NCBI GenBank assembly: GCA_023150475.1
Contig: JAKLKU010000015.1
Coordinates: 1 to 64,000 of the forward strand
Length of the DNA: 64,000 nucleotides
Origin: Planctomycetota bacterium
GTDB taxonomy: Bacteria; Planctomycetota; UBA1135; GCA-002686595
Reading direction: 5' to 3'
Positions 54,833 through 63,636 of the stretch are shown here, piece after piece (the stretch's first letter is position 1; each line of letters begins with the position of its first letter). Both the position numbers and the translations under genes were made by a program. The notes under the pieces were generated by a model. It was not told the origin of the DNA. It saw only the letters and a program-made list of their open reading frames with translations, and made no database searches.

Positions 54833-55612
54833 GTGGTCGAGACGCAAACCACGACCGTCCGGACCGAGCTCCTCGAGTCCGGGCGGATCGCCGTGCTCAC
54901 GCTCGACGCGGGCAAGGGCAACGTGATCGACTCGCGAGTGCTCGCCGACCTCGCGGCGGCGCTCGCGCCGCTCGCGCTCGAACGGACGCTCGCCGCCGTC
55001 GTGCTCGACCACGCCGGACCGGACTTCTCGTTCGGCGCGAGCGTGCCCGAACACGCGCCGGGCAAGGTCGAAGCGATGTTGCCGAGGCTGCACGCGCTCG
55101 CGCTCGAGCTGCTCGGCTTCCCCGCGCCGACGTTCGCGTGCGTGCGCGGCCGCTGCCTCGGCGGCGGACTCGAAGTCGTGCTCTGCGCGACGCAGATCTT
55201 CGCGGCGCGCACGGCGACCTTCGCGCAGCCCGAGCCGAAGCTCGGCGTCTTCGCGCCGCTCGGCACCGTGCTCCTGCCGCGCGCGATCGGCGCGAACCGC
55301 GCGGCCGATCTGTTGCTCTCCGGACGCGCGATCGACGCGCTCGAAGCCGAACGCATCGGCCTCGTCGCGCACGTGTCCGAGGATCCACGAGCCACCGCGC
55401 TCGCTTGGATCCGCGAGCACTTGCTCGCGAAGAGCTCCGAGGCGCTGCGTTTCGCGTTGCTCGCCGCGCGCCAGACGCAGCTCGCCGAGACACGCCGCGA
55501 GATCGGCGCGCTCGAGAAGCTCTACCTCGAACGCTTGATGGCCACGCACGACGCACGCGAAGGCATCCAAGCCTTCCTGGAGAAGAGGACGCCGCAATGG
55601 AAACACTGTTGA
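54833..55612 (+). CDS. dch: Cyclohexa-1,5-dienecarbonyl-CoA hydratase
   Basis: Dch hydrates the cyclic diene made by benzoyl-CoA reductase to 6-hydroxycyclohex-1-ene-1-carbonyl-CoA. The 259-residue crotonase-family protein (GTG start 54833, 3 bp after oah) has DHAGPDFSFGASVPEH and RGRCLGGGLEVVLCAT as oxyanion-hole segments. QPEPKLGVFAPLGTVLLPR also matches Dch proteins, which carry this SVxEH-type active-site loop in place of the usual enoyl-CoA hydratase pattern. Its end overlaps bcrC by 16 nt. The assignment is supported by context. Confidence 0.92.
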   Translation: MVETQTTTVRTELLESGRIAVLTLDAGKGNVIDSRVLADLAAALAPLALERTLAAVVLDHAGPDFSFGASVPEHAPGKVEAMLPRLHALALELLGFPAPTFACVRGRCLGGGLEVVLCATQIFAARTATFAQPEPKLGVFAPLGTVLLPRAIGANRAADLLLSGRAIDALEAERIGLVAHVSEDPRATALAWIREHLLAKSSEALRFALLAARQTQLAETRREIGALEKLYLERLMATHDAREGIQAFLEKRTPQWKHC

Positions 55613-56778
55613 GCCCGATCGCGGCCTTGATCGGTCGCTGCGAGGAACTGATCGCCGACCTCGACCTCGGCAGCGTCCGCGCTTGGCGAGCGGCGCATCC
55701 GGGCAAGCCGGTGATCGGTTATCTGCCGATCTACGCGCCGCGCGAGCTCGTGCACGCGGTCGGCGGGCTCTCGGTCGGCATCGTCGGCGCCGGCGAAGAG
55801 CTCGAGATCGTGCGCGGCGACGCGTGCTTCCAGAGCTACATCTGCCACTTGCCGCGCTCGGTCGTCGAGCTCGGTCTCTCGGGCAAGCTCGACGCGCTCG
55901 ACGGGATGATCTTCCCGTCGACGTGCGACGTGATCCGCAACCTGTCGGGCATCTGGTCGCTGTCGTTCCCGACGAAGTGGGTGCGTTATCTCGACCTGCC
56001 CCAGAACTTCGATCACTCGCTCGGCGGCGCGTTCTATCGGCAACTGCTCGACGGGATGCTGCACGAGCTCTGCGACCTCGCGAAGCTCCCCTACGAACGA
56101 GCCGATCTGCGCGGCGCGATCCGGGCGTTCAACGCGAATCGCCGCGCGTTGCGCGAGCTCTACGCGCTGCGCGCCAAGGAACCGTGGCGCGCGCCGACGT
56201 CCGAAGTCTACGTGCTGCTGCGCGCCGGGTTGCTGCTGCCCGCCGACGAGCACACGAAGCTCGTCGAGCGTTATCTCGAGCTCGCCCGCGCGCGCGACGC
56301 TCGGCCGCTCGACAACGCGCGGGTCGCCTTGCGCGGCGCGTTCTGCGAACAGCCGCCGATCGAGCTCGTCAAGACGCTCGAACGCGCCGGGTGTTACGTC
56401 GTCGACGACGACTTCCTGCCGATGTTGCGTTGGCCGGACACGGACGTCGACGAGAGCGGCGACCCGCTCGACGCGCTGGTCGCCGCGTGGCTCGACACGC
56501 CGCTCGAAGCGCCGTCGCGCTACACGCGCCGCAACGAAGACAAAGGCGTGACGTTGATCGACGCCGCGCGCGCCGCGAAGGCAGAAGGCGTGATCTTCGC
56601 GGCCCCGAGCTTCTGCGATCCCGCGTTGCTCGACCGACCGATGTTGCTCGGCGCGCTCGATCGCGCCGGCATCTCGCACACGAGCTTCAAGTACGCCGAG
56701 AACACCGGCCAGATGCAGCCGATCCGCGAGCAAGCGGGCACGTTCGCCGACTCGATCAAACTGTGGGGTGAAGCATGA
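55597..56778 (+). CDS. bcrC: Benzoyl-CoA reductase, subunit C
   Basis: BcrC and BcrB form the substrate-binding, iron-sulfur half of class I ATP-dependent benzoyl-CoA reductase. This 393-residue protein belongs to the 2-hydroxyacyl-CoA dehydratase D-component family. It shows IGYLPIYAPRELVHAVGGLS at the start and conserved cysteines in CFQSYICHLPRSVVELG, FPSTCDVIRNLSGIWSL and FAAPSFCDPALLDRP, likely cluster ligands. Size and gene order match Thauera bcrC. It overlaps dch by 16 nt and bcrB by 4 nt. The enzyme is oxygen-sensitive. Confidence 0.93.
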   Translation: METLLSPIAALIGRCEELIADLDLGSVRAWRAAHPGKPVIGYLPIYAPRELVHAVGGLSVGIVGAGEELEIVRGDACFQSYICHLPRSVVELGLSGKLDALDGMIFPSTCDVIRNLSGIWSLSFPTKWVRYLDLPQNFDHSLGGAFYRQLLDGMLHELCDLAKLPYERADLRGAIRAFNANRRALRELYALRAKEPWRAPTSEVYVLLRAGLLLPADEHTKLVERYLELARARDARPLDNARVALRGAFCEQPPIELVKTLERAGCYVVDDDFLPMLRWPDTDVDESGDPLDALVAAWLDTPLEAPSRYTRRNEDKGVTLIDAARAAKAEGVIFAAPSFCDPALLDRPMLLGALDRAGISHTSFKYAENTGQMQPIREQAGTFADSIKLWGEA

Positions 56779-58055
56779 CGAACTCCGTCGTCAAGGAGCC
56801 GTCGATGCTCCTGCAGAAGGACATGATCTCCGGCCACTACTCGAAGCTCGCGCGAGCCGAGGAGACCGGCCACAAGGTCGCGTACACGTTCGTGCCGGGC
56901 AACTTGACCGAGCTGATGCTCGCGTTCGACGTGCTGCCGGTGCACCCGGAGATCAACGCGCTGCAGAACGGCATGCGCAAACTGTCGGGCGAGTACATCG
57001 CCGAAGCGGAACGCGCGGGCCACTCCGAGGACGTCTGCACGTACGTCAAGTGCGACATCGGCATGTCGCTCAAGGGCAACATCGGGCCGACCGGCGAGAA
57101 GATGCCGCCGCCGAACCTGCTCCTGCTCTCCTACACCGGCTGCTTCACGTTCATGAAGTGGTTCGAGCTCCTGCGCGAACGCTACGGCTGCGCGACGACG
57201 ATGTTGCACGTGCCGTATCAGGCCGAAGGGCACATCACCAAGGAAGCGCGCGACTACGTCGTCAAACAACTGCGCGACGTGACGATCCCGGCGCTCGAAC
57301 GGGCGACCGGCAAACGCTACGACGAGGATCGGCTCAAGGAGTATCTCGCGCGCTCGGCGAAGGCCGAAGACGACCTCGTGTGGGTGCTCGAGTCCGCGAA
57401 GCACACGCCGTCGCCGATCGACGCGTACTTCGGCGGCGTCTACTACATCGGGCCGCTCTTCACGGCGTTCCGCGGCACGGCATCGGCCGTCGAGTACTAC
57501 CGCGCGCTGCGCGACGAAGTGCGCTCGCGCATCGAGAACCGCGAAGGGCCGCTGACGCCCGAAGGGCAGATGCGCGACCAACGCTTCCGGCTCGTCGTCG
57601 AGGGTCCGCCGAATTGGACCCACTTCCGCGAGTTCTGGAAGATGTTCTACGACGAAGGCGCCGTCGTCGTCGCGAGCTCCTACACCAAGGTCGGCGGCCT
57701 CTACGACCGCGGCTTCCGCCACGACCCGGATCGGCCGCTCGAGTCGCTCGCCGAGTATTGCCTCGGCTGCTACACGAACCTCAACCTGCCGTCGCGCGTG
57801 CAGTTGCTCGTCGACTACGTCAACGAGTACCAGGCCGACGGGTTCCTCGTGAACTCGGTGAAGAGCTGCGATTCGTTCTCCTCGGGCCAGCTCGTGATGC
57901 TGCGCGAGATCGAGAAGCGCACCGGCCTCGCCGGCGCGTTCATCGAGACCGACCTCGTCGACCCGCGCTACTTCTCCGCGGCGAACGTCAAGAACCGCCT
58001 CGAGTCCTACTTCCAGATGCTGTCGCAGAAACGCGCGACCGCCACCGCGTCATGA
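56775..58055 (+). CDS. bcrB: Benzoyl-CoA reductase, subunit B
   Basis: The 426-residue partner of BcrC belongs to the same dehydratase family and helps bind benzoyl-CoA and iron-sulfur clusters. Landmarks are AYTFVPGNLTELMLAFDVLP, cysteines in CTYVKCDIGMSLKGN, SYTGCFTFMKWFELL, EYCLGCYTNLNLPSRVQLL and VKSCDSFSSGQLVML, and the C-terminal IETDLVDPRYFSAANVKNRL, which normally precedes the end of this subunit. Length agrees with BcrB of Thauera and its relatives. ATG 56775 overlaps the bcrC stop (ATGA), and the stop overlaps bcrA the same way. Confidence 0.95.
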   Translation: MTNSVVKEPSMLLQKDMISGHYSKLARAEETGHKVAYTFVPGNLTELMLAFDVLPVHPEINALQNGMRKLSGEYIAEAERAGHSEDVCTYVKCDIGMSLKGNIGPTGEKMPPPNLLLLSYTGCFTFMKWFELLRERYGCATTMLHVPYQAEGHITKEARDYVVKQLRDVTIPALERATGKRYDEDRLKEYLARSAKAEDDLVWVLESAKHTPSPIDAYFGGVYYIGPLFTAFRGTASAVEYYRALRDEVRSRIENREGPLTPEGQMRDQRFRLVVEGPPNWTHFREFWKMFYDEGAVVVASSYTKVGGLYDRGFRHDPDRPLESLAEYCLGCYTNLNLPSRVQLLVDYVNEYQADGFLVNSVKSCDSFSSGQLVMLREIEKRTGLAGAFIETDLVDPRYFSAANVKNRLESYFQMLSQKRATATAS

Positions 58056-59407
58056 AGTGCTACACCGGCATCGATCTCGGTTCGACGACGACGAAAGCGG
58101 TCGTGCTCGACGTGGACGGCCACGTGCTCGGCCGCGGCATCACCAACTCGCGCTCGAACTACGACGTCGCGTGCGACGTAGCCCGGTCGGAGGCACTGAC
58201 CGACGCGCGCTTCAATTTGTTCGGGCACGAGCTCGGCGAGAGCCCGCGGCTCGCAGAACGCCGTGACGACTTCCTCGCCTTGCTGAGGCGCAACTTCCGG
58301 CTCGAGCAGTACCTGGTGCAGCTCGGCCAGCTCGAAGAACGCTGCGTGATGCTCGCCGAGCGCATGACGATGGAAGGCGCGCACATGCGTCCCGTCGACG
58401 CGCTGACGAAGATCTTCGGCGACATGCGCACGGAGGCAGCCAACCTGTTCGCGCCGGGCGCGAAGCTGCGCTCCGACTTCTTCCGCGACCTCGCGGGCTC
58501 GCGCTACGCGGCGCTCGCGAAGTACCTCGCGCGGCAGAAGAACCTCGACTTCGAAGCGCTGATCGGCATCTACGACAAGTCGATCATCCCAGTCGAGAAC
58601 ACGGTCGGCGCGAGCTCGTTCCAGACGATGCTCGACGCGGCGGTGCGCCGCACGTTGTCCGACGGACTCGTCCAAGGCCTCGAAGCCGAGCTCGAGCACG
58701 CGCTCGAGCGCACGCTGGCGACCAACCTGATCGAAGCGGTCAGCGTCGGCACCGGCTACGGTCGCGCGCGCCTGCCGTTCCCGAAGGAACACATCCGCTC
58801 CGAGATCCTCTGCCACGGGCTCGGTGCGCACGCGACGTTCCCCGACACCCGCACGGTGCTCGACATCGGCGGCCAGGACACCAAGGCGATCCAAGTCGAC
58901 GAGCACGGAGTCGTCACGAGCTTCCAGATGAACGACCGCTGCGCGGCGGGCTGCGGGCGCTACCTCGGGTACATCGCCGAGGAGATGAACCTCGGCCTGC
59001 ACGAGCTCGGTCCGATGGCAATGCAGGCGAAACGCACCGTGCGCATCAACTCGACGTGCACCGTGTTCGCCGGCGCCGAGCTGCGCGACCGGTTGTCGAG
59101 CGGCCAACGACGCGAGGACATCCTCGACGGCCTGCACCGCGCGATCATGCTGCGCGCGATGAGCCTGCTCGCGCGTTCCGGCGGCGTCGCGAACGAGTTC
59201 ACGTTCACCGGCGGCGTCGCGAAGAACCCGGCGGCGGTGCGCGCGTTGCGCGGGCTCGTGCAGGAAGCCTACGGCGACCGCACGATCAACATCTCGCCCG
59301 AATCGATCTACATGGGCGCGCTCGGCGCGGCGATCTTCGCGCTGCGCGAGCACGTCCCCGGCAAGGAAGTTCTCTTGGCGACCAGCGGAGGCACGCAATG
59401 GTCTTGA
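58052..59407 (+). CDS. bcrA: Benzoyl-CoA reductase, ATPase subunit A
   Basis: BcrA is one of two ASKHA-fold ATPases that activate the electron for dearomatisation. The 451-residue protein starts CYTGIDLGSTTTKAVVLD (phosphate-binding loop 1). It has a large insertion (about residues 70-240) typical of BcrA over BcrD. The rest of the fold follows, with VLDIGGQDTKAIQVDE, cysteines of the bridging [4Fe-4S] cluster in NDRCAAGCGRYL and INSTCTVFAG, and FTGGVAKNPAAVRAL. It overlaps bcrB by 4 nt and bcrD by 10 nt. It probably forms the A-D heterodimer that holds one cluster. Confidence 0.95.
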   Translation: MKCYTGIDLGSTTTKAVVLDVDGHVLGRGITNSRSNYDVACDVARSEALTDARFNLFGHELGESPRLAERRDDFLALLRRNFRLEQYLVQLGQLEERCVMLAERMTMEGAHMRPVDALTKIFGDMRTEAANLFAPGAKLRSDFFRDLAGSRYAALAKYLARQKNLDFEALIGIYDKSIIPVENTVGASSFQTMLDAAVRRTLSDGLVQGLEAELEHALERTLATNLIEAVSVGTGYGRARLPFPKEHIRSEILCHGLGAHATFPDTRTVLDIGGQDTKAIQVDEHGVVTSFQMNDRCAAGCGRYLGYIAEEMNLGLHELGPMAMQAKRTVRINSTCTVFAGAELRDRLSSGQRREDILDGLHRAIMLRAMSLLARSGGVANEFTFTGGVAKNPAAVRALRGLVQEAYGDRTINISPESIYMGALGAAIFALREHVPGKEVLLATSGGTQWS

Positions 59408-60228
59408 CCGTGGGCATCGACGTCGGCTCGAACGCCGTCAAGGCCGTCGTGATCGACGACTCGGACTCGTACCCCAGGATCCTCGGCCGCGGCCGTCAGA
59501 AAGTGCGCGGCGCCGACCTCGCCGACGTCGTGCGCGGTGCGTTCGAGCTCGCGCTCGAATCCGCGAAGGTGCGCGAGTCGGACGTCGAGTACGTCGCGAC
59601 GACCGGCGAAGGCGAGAACGTGCCGTTCCGCACCGGGCACTTCTACTCGATGACGTGCCACTCGCGTGGCGGACTCTTCCTCGTCCCCGGCGCGGCGGCG
59701 GCGCTCGACATCGGCGCGTTGCACGGCAAGGTCATCCGCATGGACGAGCGCGGCAAGGTGCTCGGTTATCGCATGACGAGCCAGTGCGCTTCGGGCTCGG
59801 GCCAGTTCCTCGAGAACATCAGCCGCTACCTCGGCATCACGCTCGAGGAGATCGGCCCGCTCTCGCAGCGCGCGGACAAGCCGGAAGTCGTGTCGAGCAT
59901 CTGCGCCGTGCTTGCCGAGACCGACGTGATCAACATGGTGAGCCGCGGCATCTCCGCGCCGAACATCCTGAAGGGCATCCACCTTTCGATGGCGGGCCGG
60001 CTGCTCAAGCTCGTCCGTTCCGCCGGCGTCGAAGGCAGGATCGCGATGACGGGCGGCCTCGCGGCCGACTCCGGGCTCGTCGCGGCGATGACCGAGCTCG
60101 CGAGCGACCAAGCGTTCTCGATCGAGCTCGTCGCGCATCCCGACTCGGCGTACGCCGGAGCGATCGGCGCCGGCATCTGGGGCGCGTTCCGCCACCGGAA
60201 GCTCGCCGCGGCGGCGAAAGGAGCGTGA
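59398..60228 (+). CDS. bcrD: Benzoyl-CoA reductase, ATPase subunit D
   Basis: The 276-residue ASKHA ATPase is the compact partner of BcrA. It shows VGIDVGSNAVKAVVIDD at the start, TTGEGENVPFRTGHF, then ALDIGALHGKVIRMDERGKV, cluster cysteines in TSQCASGSGQFLENI and SSICAVLAETDV, and the closing MTGGLAADSGLVAAM. The residue usually read as DIGGQ in this family is DIGALHG here, a normal BcrD variation in my judgement but unverified. It follows bcrA with a 10-nt overlap and has an AAAGGAG-type site for the next gene at its end. BcrA and BcrD each supply cysteines. Confidence 0.94.
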   Translation: MVLTVGIDVGSNAVKAVVIDDSDSYPRILGRGRQKVRGADLADVVRGAFELALESAKVRESDVEYVATTGEGENVPFRTGHFYSMTCHSRGGLFLVPGAAAALDIGALHGKVIRMDERGKVLGYRMTSQCASGSGQFLENISRYLGITLEEIGPLSQRADKPEVVSSICAVLAETDVINMVSRGISAPNILKGIHLSMAGRLLKLVRSAGVEGRIAMTGGLAADSGLVAAMTELASDQAFSIELVAHPDSAYAGAIGAGIWGAFRHRKLAAAAKGA

Positions 60229-60231
60229 GCG

Positions 60232-60957
60232 ATGGCCCGCTGGCGTGCCTCGTTCGACGGCGAGACCGCCGTCGTCACCGGCGGCGCGGCGGGCATCGGC
60301 CTCGCGATTGCGCGCGCTCTCGTCGACGCCGGCGCCAACGTGCACGTGCTCGATCGGCAGCCGCCCGAAGGCGACGCGCGTTTCCGCTTCCACTCGGTCG
60401 ACCTGCGCTCGACGGCGTCCGTCGACGCGGCGATCACTGCGATCGACGCGGAGACGGGCCGCATCGATCATCTGGTCAACAACGCGGGGCTCACGCGTGA
60501 TTCGGTGCTCTGGAAGCTCGACGACGAAGCGTGGGAGGACGTGCTCGACGTCAACTTGACCGGCGCGTTCCGCTGCCTGCGCGCGGTCGTCCCCCACATG
60601 CGCCGGCGCAACGTGGGTCGCATCGTGCAGATCGCTTCGATCAACGGCTTGCGCGGCAAGTTCGGGCAAGCGAACTACTCCGCGTCGAAGGCCGGCTTGA
60701 TCGGCTTGACGCGCACCGCGGCGCGCGAGCTCGGACGCTTCGGCATCACGGTCAACGCGATCGCGCCCGGCATGATCCAGACGAAGATGACTGCGACGCT
60801 GCCCGAAGAAGTCCGGGCGCGCGCCCTCCAAGAAACGGCCGTCGGACGCCTCGGCACGCCCGAAGACGTCGCGAGCGCCGTGCTCTACCTGCTTTCCGAT
60901 GCTGCACGACACGTCACGGGCCAAGTCCTGTGCGTCGACGGCGGCCAAATGGCCTGA
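60232..60957 (+). CDS. Short-chain dehydrogenase/reductase (FabG/BadH-like)
   Basis: This 241-residue SDR has the cofactor motif VVTGGAAGIGLAIARAL, LVNNAGLTRDSV, the catalytic Ser-Tyr-Lys in IASINGLRGKFGQANYSASKAG, and the PGMIQTKM loop. It starts 3 bp after bcrD and so belongs to the benzoyl-CoA operon. Had already covers the dehydrogenase step of the central pathway. Possible roles are oxidation of a 3-hydroxyacyl-CoA (for example 3-hydroxypimelyl-CoA) or a BadH-like reaction on a hydroxycyclohexane-CoA. A fatty-acid FabG role is less likely by context. Confidence 0.85.
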   Translation: MARWRASFDGETAVVTGGAAGIGLAIARALVDAGANVHVLDRQPPEGDARFRFHSVDLRSTASVDAAITAIDAETGRIDHLVNNAGLTRDSVLWKLDDEAWEDVLDVNLTGAFRCLRAVVPHMRRRNVGRIVQIASINGLRGKFGQANYSASKAGLIGLTRTAARELGRFGITVNAIAPGMIQTKMTATLPEEVRARALQETAVGRLGTPEDVASAVLYLLSDAARHVTGQVLCVDGGQMA

Positions 60958-60966
60958 GAAATCGAC

Positions 60967-62361
60967 ATGAAGACCATCATCGAGCCCTTCCGCATCAAGA
61001 GCGTCGAACCGATCCGCATGACCGACCGCGCCGAGCGCGAGGTCGCGCTCGAGAACGCCGGCTGGAACCTGTTCGCGCTCGCGTCGCGCGATGTCGTCAT
61101 CGACCTGTTGACCGACAGCGGCACCGGCGCGATGTCGGCGGAACAGTGGGCCGCGATCATGCGCGGCGACGAGTCGTACGCCGGCGCGCCGAGCTTCGAG
61201 CGCTTCGAAGCGGCCGTGCGCGAGCTCACCGGCTTCGAGCAAGTGATCCCGACGCACCAGGGCCGCGCCGCGGAGCACCTGCTCTTCCCGGTGCTCGCCA
61301 AGACGGGTTCGGTCGTGCCGAGCAACACGCACTTCGACACGACGCGCGCCAACATCGAGCTCTCGGGCGCGAAGGCGCTCGACTTGCCGTGCGCGGCATC
61401 GCACGACCCGGCGCGCATCGAGCCGTTCAAGGGCGACATCGACCTCGCGGCGCTCGAGCGTTGCCTCGTCGAGAACCAGGGCCGCGTGCCGCTGATCATG
61501 GTGACGGTCACCAACAACGCGGGCGGCGGCCAACCGGTCAGTCTCGCGAACCTGCGCGGCGTCCGCGCGCTCGCCGACCGGTTCCGCGTGCCGTTCTTCC
61601 TCGACGCGTGCCGGTTCGCGGAGAACGCGTTCCTGATCCAACAGCGTGAGCCCGGCCAACGCGGCCACTCGATCGCCGCGATCGCGCGGATGATGTTCGA
61701 CCTCGCCGACGGCTGCACGATGAGCGCGAAGAAGGACGGACTCGCGAACATCGGCGGCTTCATCGCGTGCCGCGACGCCGCGCTCGCCGACGAACTGCGC
61801 ACGCGGCTCGTCGTCACCGAAGGTTTCCCGACGTACGGCGGCCTCGCCGGTCGCGACCTCGACGCGATCGCACAAGGTCTGCGCGAAGTCGTCGAGCAGG
61901 ACTATCAGGAGTACCGTCACGCGAGCATCCGCTACGTCGTCGAACGCCTCGCGGCGCGCGGCGTTCCGGTCCTGCAACCCGCAGGTGGTCACGCGATCTT
62001 CCTCGACGCCGCGAAGTTCTTGCCGCACGTGTCGTGGCGCGAGTATCCGGGGCAAGCGCTCGCGATCGAGCTCTATCTCGCCGGCGGTATCCGCTCGTGC
62101 GAGATTGGCACCGTGATGCTCGGTCACGTCGATGCAACGACCGGCGAAGAGACGCCGGCGGAGCACGAGCTCGTGCGTCTCGCCGTCCCTCGCCGCACGT
62201 ATACTCAGAGCCACATGGACTACGTGATCGAAGTCGTCGAAGACGTGTGGCACCGACGCCACACGATCGGCGGCGTCGCGATCGAGTCCCAGCCGCGCGT
62301 CCTGCGGCACTTCCGCGCGAAGTTCGCGCGCTTGCCGCTCGCCGTCGCGGCGAAGGTCTGA
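60967..62361 (+). CDS. tnaA: Tryptophanase (L-tryptophan indole-lyase)
   Basis: The 464-residue PLP enzyme splits L-tryptophan to indole, pyruvate and ammonia. The PLP lysine is in [14 protein letters not shown]. Residues that separate tryptophanase from tyrosine phenol-lyase favour the former: Asp in HFDTTRAN (E. coli Asp137; Thr in phenol-lyase), GIRSCEIGT where phenol-lyase has an Arg in the ERG position, and His in VLRHFRAKF (E. coli His463). [19 protein letters not shown] agrees with both. It starts 9 bp after the SDR gene and is thus co-transcribed with benzoyl-CoA genes, an unexpected partner. Confidence 0.92.
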   Translation: MKTIIEPFRIKSVEPIRMTDRAEREVALENAGWNLFALASRDVVIDLLTDSGTGAMSAEQWAAIMRGDESYAGAPSFERFEAAVRELTGFEQVIPTHQGRAAEHLLFPVLAKTGSVVPSNTHFDTTRANIELSGAKALDLPCAASHDPARIEPFKGDIDLAALERCLVENQGRVPLIMVTVTNNAGGGQPVSLANLRGVRALADRFRVPFFLDACRFAENAFLIQQREPGQRGHSIAAIARMMFDLADGCTMSAKKDGLANIGGFIACRDAALADELRTRLVVTEGFPTYGGLAGRDLDAIAQGLREVVEQDYQEYRHASIRYVVERLAARGVPVLQPAGGHAIFLDAAKFLPHVSWREYPGQALAIELYLAGGIRSCEIGTVMLGHVDATTGEETPAEHELVRLAVPRRTYTQSHMDYVIEVVEDVWHRRHTIGGVAIESQPRVLRHFRAKFARLPLAVAAKV

Positions 62362-62369
62362 GCCTGCAC

Positions 62370-63422
62370 ATGAAGACGATTCCTCCGCTCGCGCGCTTGC
62401 GCGAATGTTGGGCGCTCGTCGGCGACACGCCGATGGTCGCGATCCGCGCGCGTGTCGACGGCCGGCTGCTGACGATCCATGCCAAACTGGAGTCGGAGAA
62501 CTTCACCGGCAGCATCAAGGACCGGATGGCGTTGCACATGCTCGAGCACGCGTACTCCCGCGGCTCGATCGAACCCGGCGACACGATCGTCGAAGTCTCG
62601 AGCGGCAACACCGGCATCTCCTTCGCCGCCCTCGGTCGTGCGCTCGGCCACCCCGTGCGCATCTACATGCCGAGCTGGATGAGCCCGGAACGGCGCGCGC
62701 TGATCGCGAGCTTCGGTTGCGAGATCATCGACGTGACCAAGGAAGAAGGCGGCTTCGTCGGCGCGATCACGCTCGCGGATGCGTTCGCGCGTGACCACGA
62801 CGGCGCGTTCCGCCCGCAGCAGTTCGCAAACCGCTGGAACGTCGAAGCGCACCGGCTCACCACCGGTCGCGAGATCCTGACGCAGCTCGGCTCGCGCGGG
62901 CTCCGGCCGGACGCGTTCGTCGCCGGCGTCGGCACCGGTGGCACCGTGATGGGTGTCGGCGCGGCGCTGCGCGGTCAGTTCCCCGACTGCAAGATCCACC
63001 CGCTCCAGCCGGCGAACTCGCCGACGCTGCGCACGGGCACGAAGGACGGCTCGCACCGCATCCAAGGCATCAGCGACGAGTTCATCCCGCCGATCGTCGA
63101 CCTGCGGCGACTCGATTCGATCGTCGACGTGTGGGACGGCGACTCGATCCTGATGGCGCAGAAGCTCGCGAAGAGCCTCGGCCTCGCGGTCGGCATTAGC
63201 TCCGGCGCGAACTTCCTCGGCGCAGTGCAGCTCGCGCTCGCACGCAACGGGGAACCGACCGTCGTCACGGTCTTCGCCGACTCGAACAAGAAGTACCTGT
63301 CGACCGATCTGCTGCGGAACGAGCCGGTCCGAGACGACTACTTGGCGCCGCGGGTCGAACTGCTCGAGTTCCACGCAATCGCCCGCGCGGGCAGCTCCCA
63401 TCTCGAGTTCTGCGCCGTGTGA
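62370..63422 (+). CDS. Cysteine synthase-like PLP enzyme
   Basis: The 350-residue fold-type II PLP enzyme has the Schiff-base lysine in [15 protein letters not shown], the substrate loop [15 protein letters not shown], the phosphate-binding [11 protein letters not shown] and the C-terminal [15 protein letters not shown]. These match CysK/CysM and cystathionine beta-synthase relatives. [16 protein letters not shown] is the CysK C-terminal-region motif. The chain is about 30 residues longer than CysK. It starts 8 bp after tnaA and ends the operon. O-acetylserine or another beta-substituted alanine could be the substrate, and the exact reaction is not known. Confidence 0.83.
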   Translation: MKTIPPLARLRECWALVGDTPMVAIRARVDGRLLTIHAKLESENFTGSIKDRMALHMLEHAYSRGSIEPGDTIVEVSSGNTGISFAALGRALGHPVRIYMPSWMSPERRALIASFGCEIIDVTKEEGGFVGAITLADAFARDHDGAFRPQQFANRWNVEAHRLTTGREILTQLGSRGLRPDAFVAGVGTGGTVMGVGAALRGQFPDCKIHPLQPANSPTLRTGTKDGSHRIQGISDEFIPPIVDLRRLDSIVDVWDGDSILMAQKLAKSLGLAVGISSGANFLGAVQLALARNGEPTVVTVFADSNKKYLSTDLLRNEPVRDDYLAPRVELLEFHAIARAGSSHLEFCAV

Positions 63423-63563
63423 CGCGCCCCGCCGCTCCCGCGGCGACGATCGGCAACACGCCGCGCCTCAGCCTGCGCGGGTGTCCGGAAAAACCGTCCG
63501 AGCCGATGCGTCCGCTTAGGAAGTCGCTTTCAGACGGTCCGGATAGAATTCGGGGTCTCCTCC

Positions 63564-63599
63564 CGGCCCTACCGGCCCTACCGGCCCTACCGGCCCTCC
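63564..63599 (+). repeat. Four 9-bp tandem units upstream of the G8-domain gene
   Basis: Three CGGCCCTAC units and one CGGCCCTCC unit lie in tandem. In the frame of the downstream gene they read as Gly-Pro-Thr triplets, collagen-like, but no start codon precedes them in that frame. The opposite strand reads as Gly-Pro-Val triplets. Confidence 0.85.
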
Positions 63600-63636
63600 C
63601 GGTCCACTCGGTCCCCCCGGCCACCCCGGTCCCCTC

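Noticed and set aside
60967..62361. Tyrosine phenol-lyase, which would release phenol into the aromatic pathway
   Set aside because: The discriminating residues (Asp in HFDTTR, EIG instead of ERG, His in RHFRAKF) match tryptophanase.
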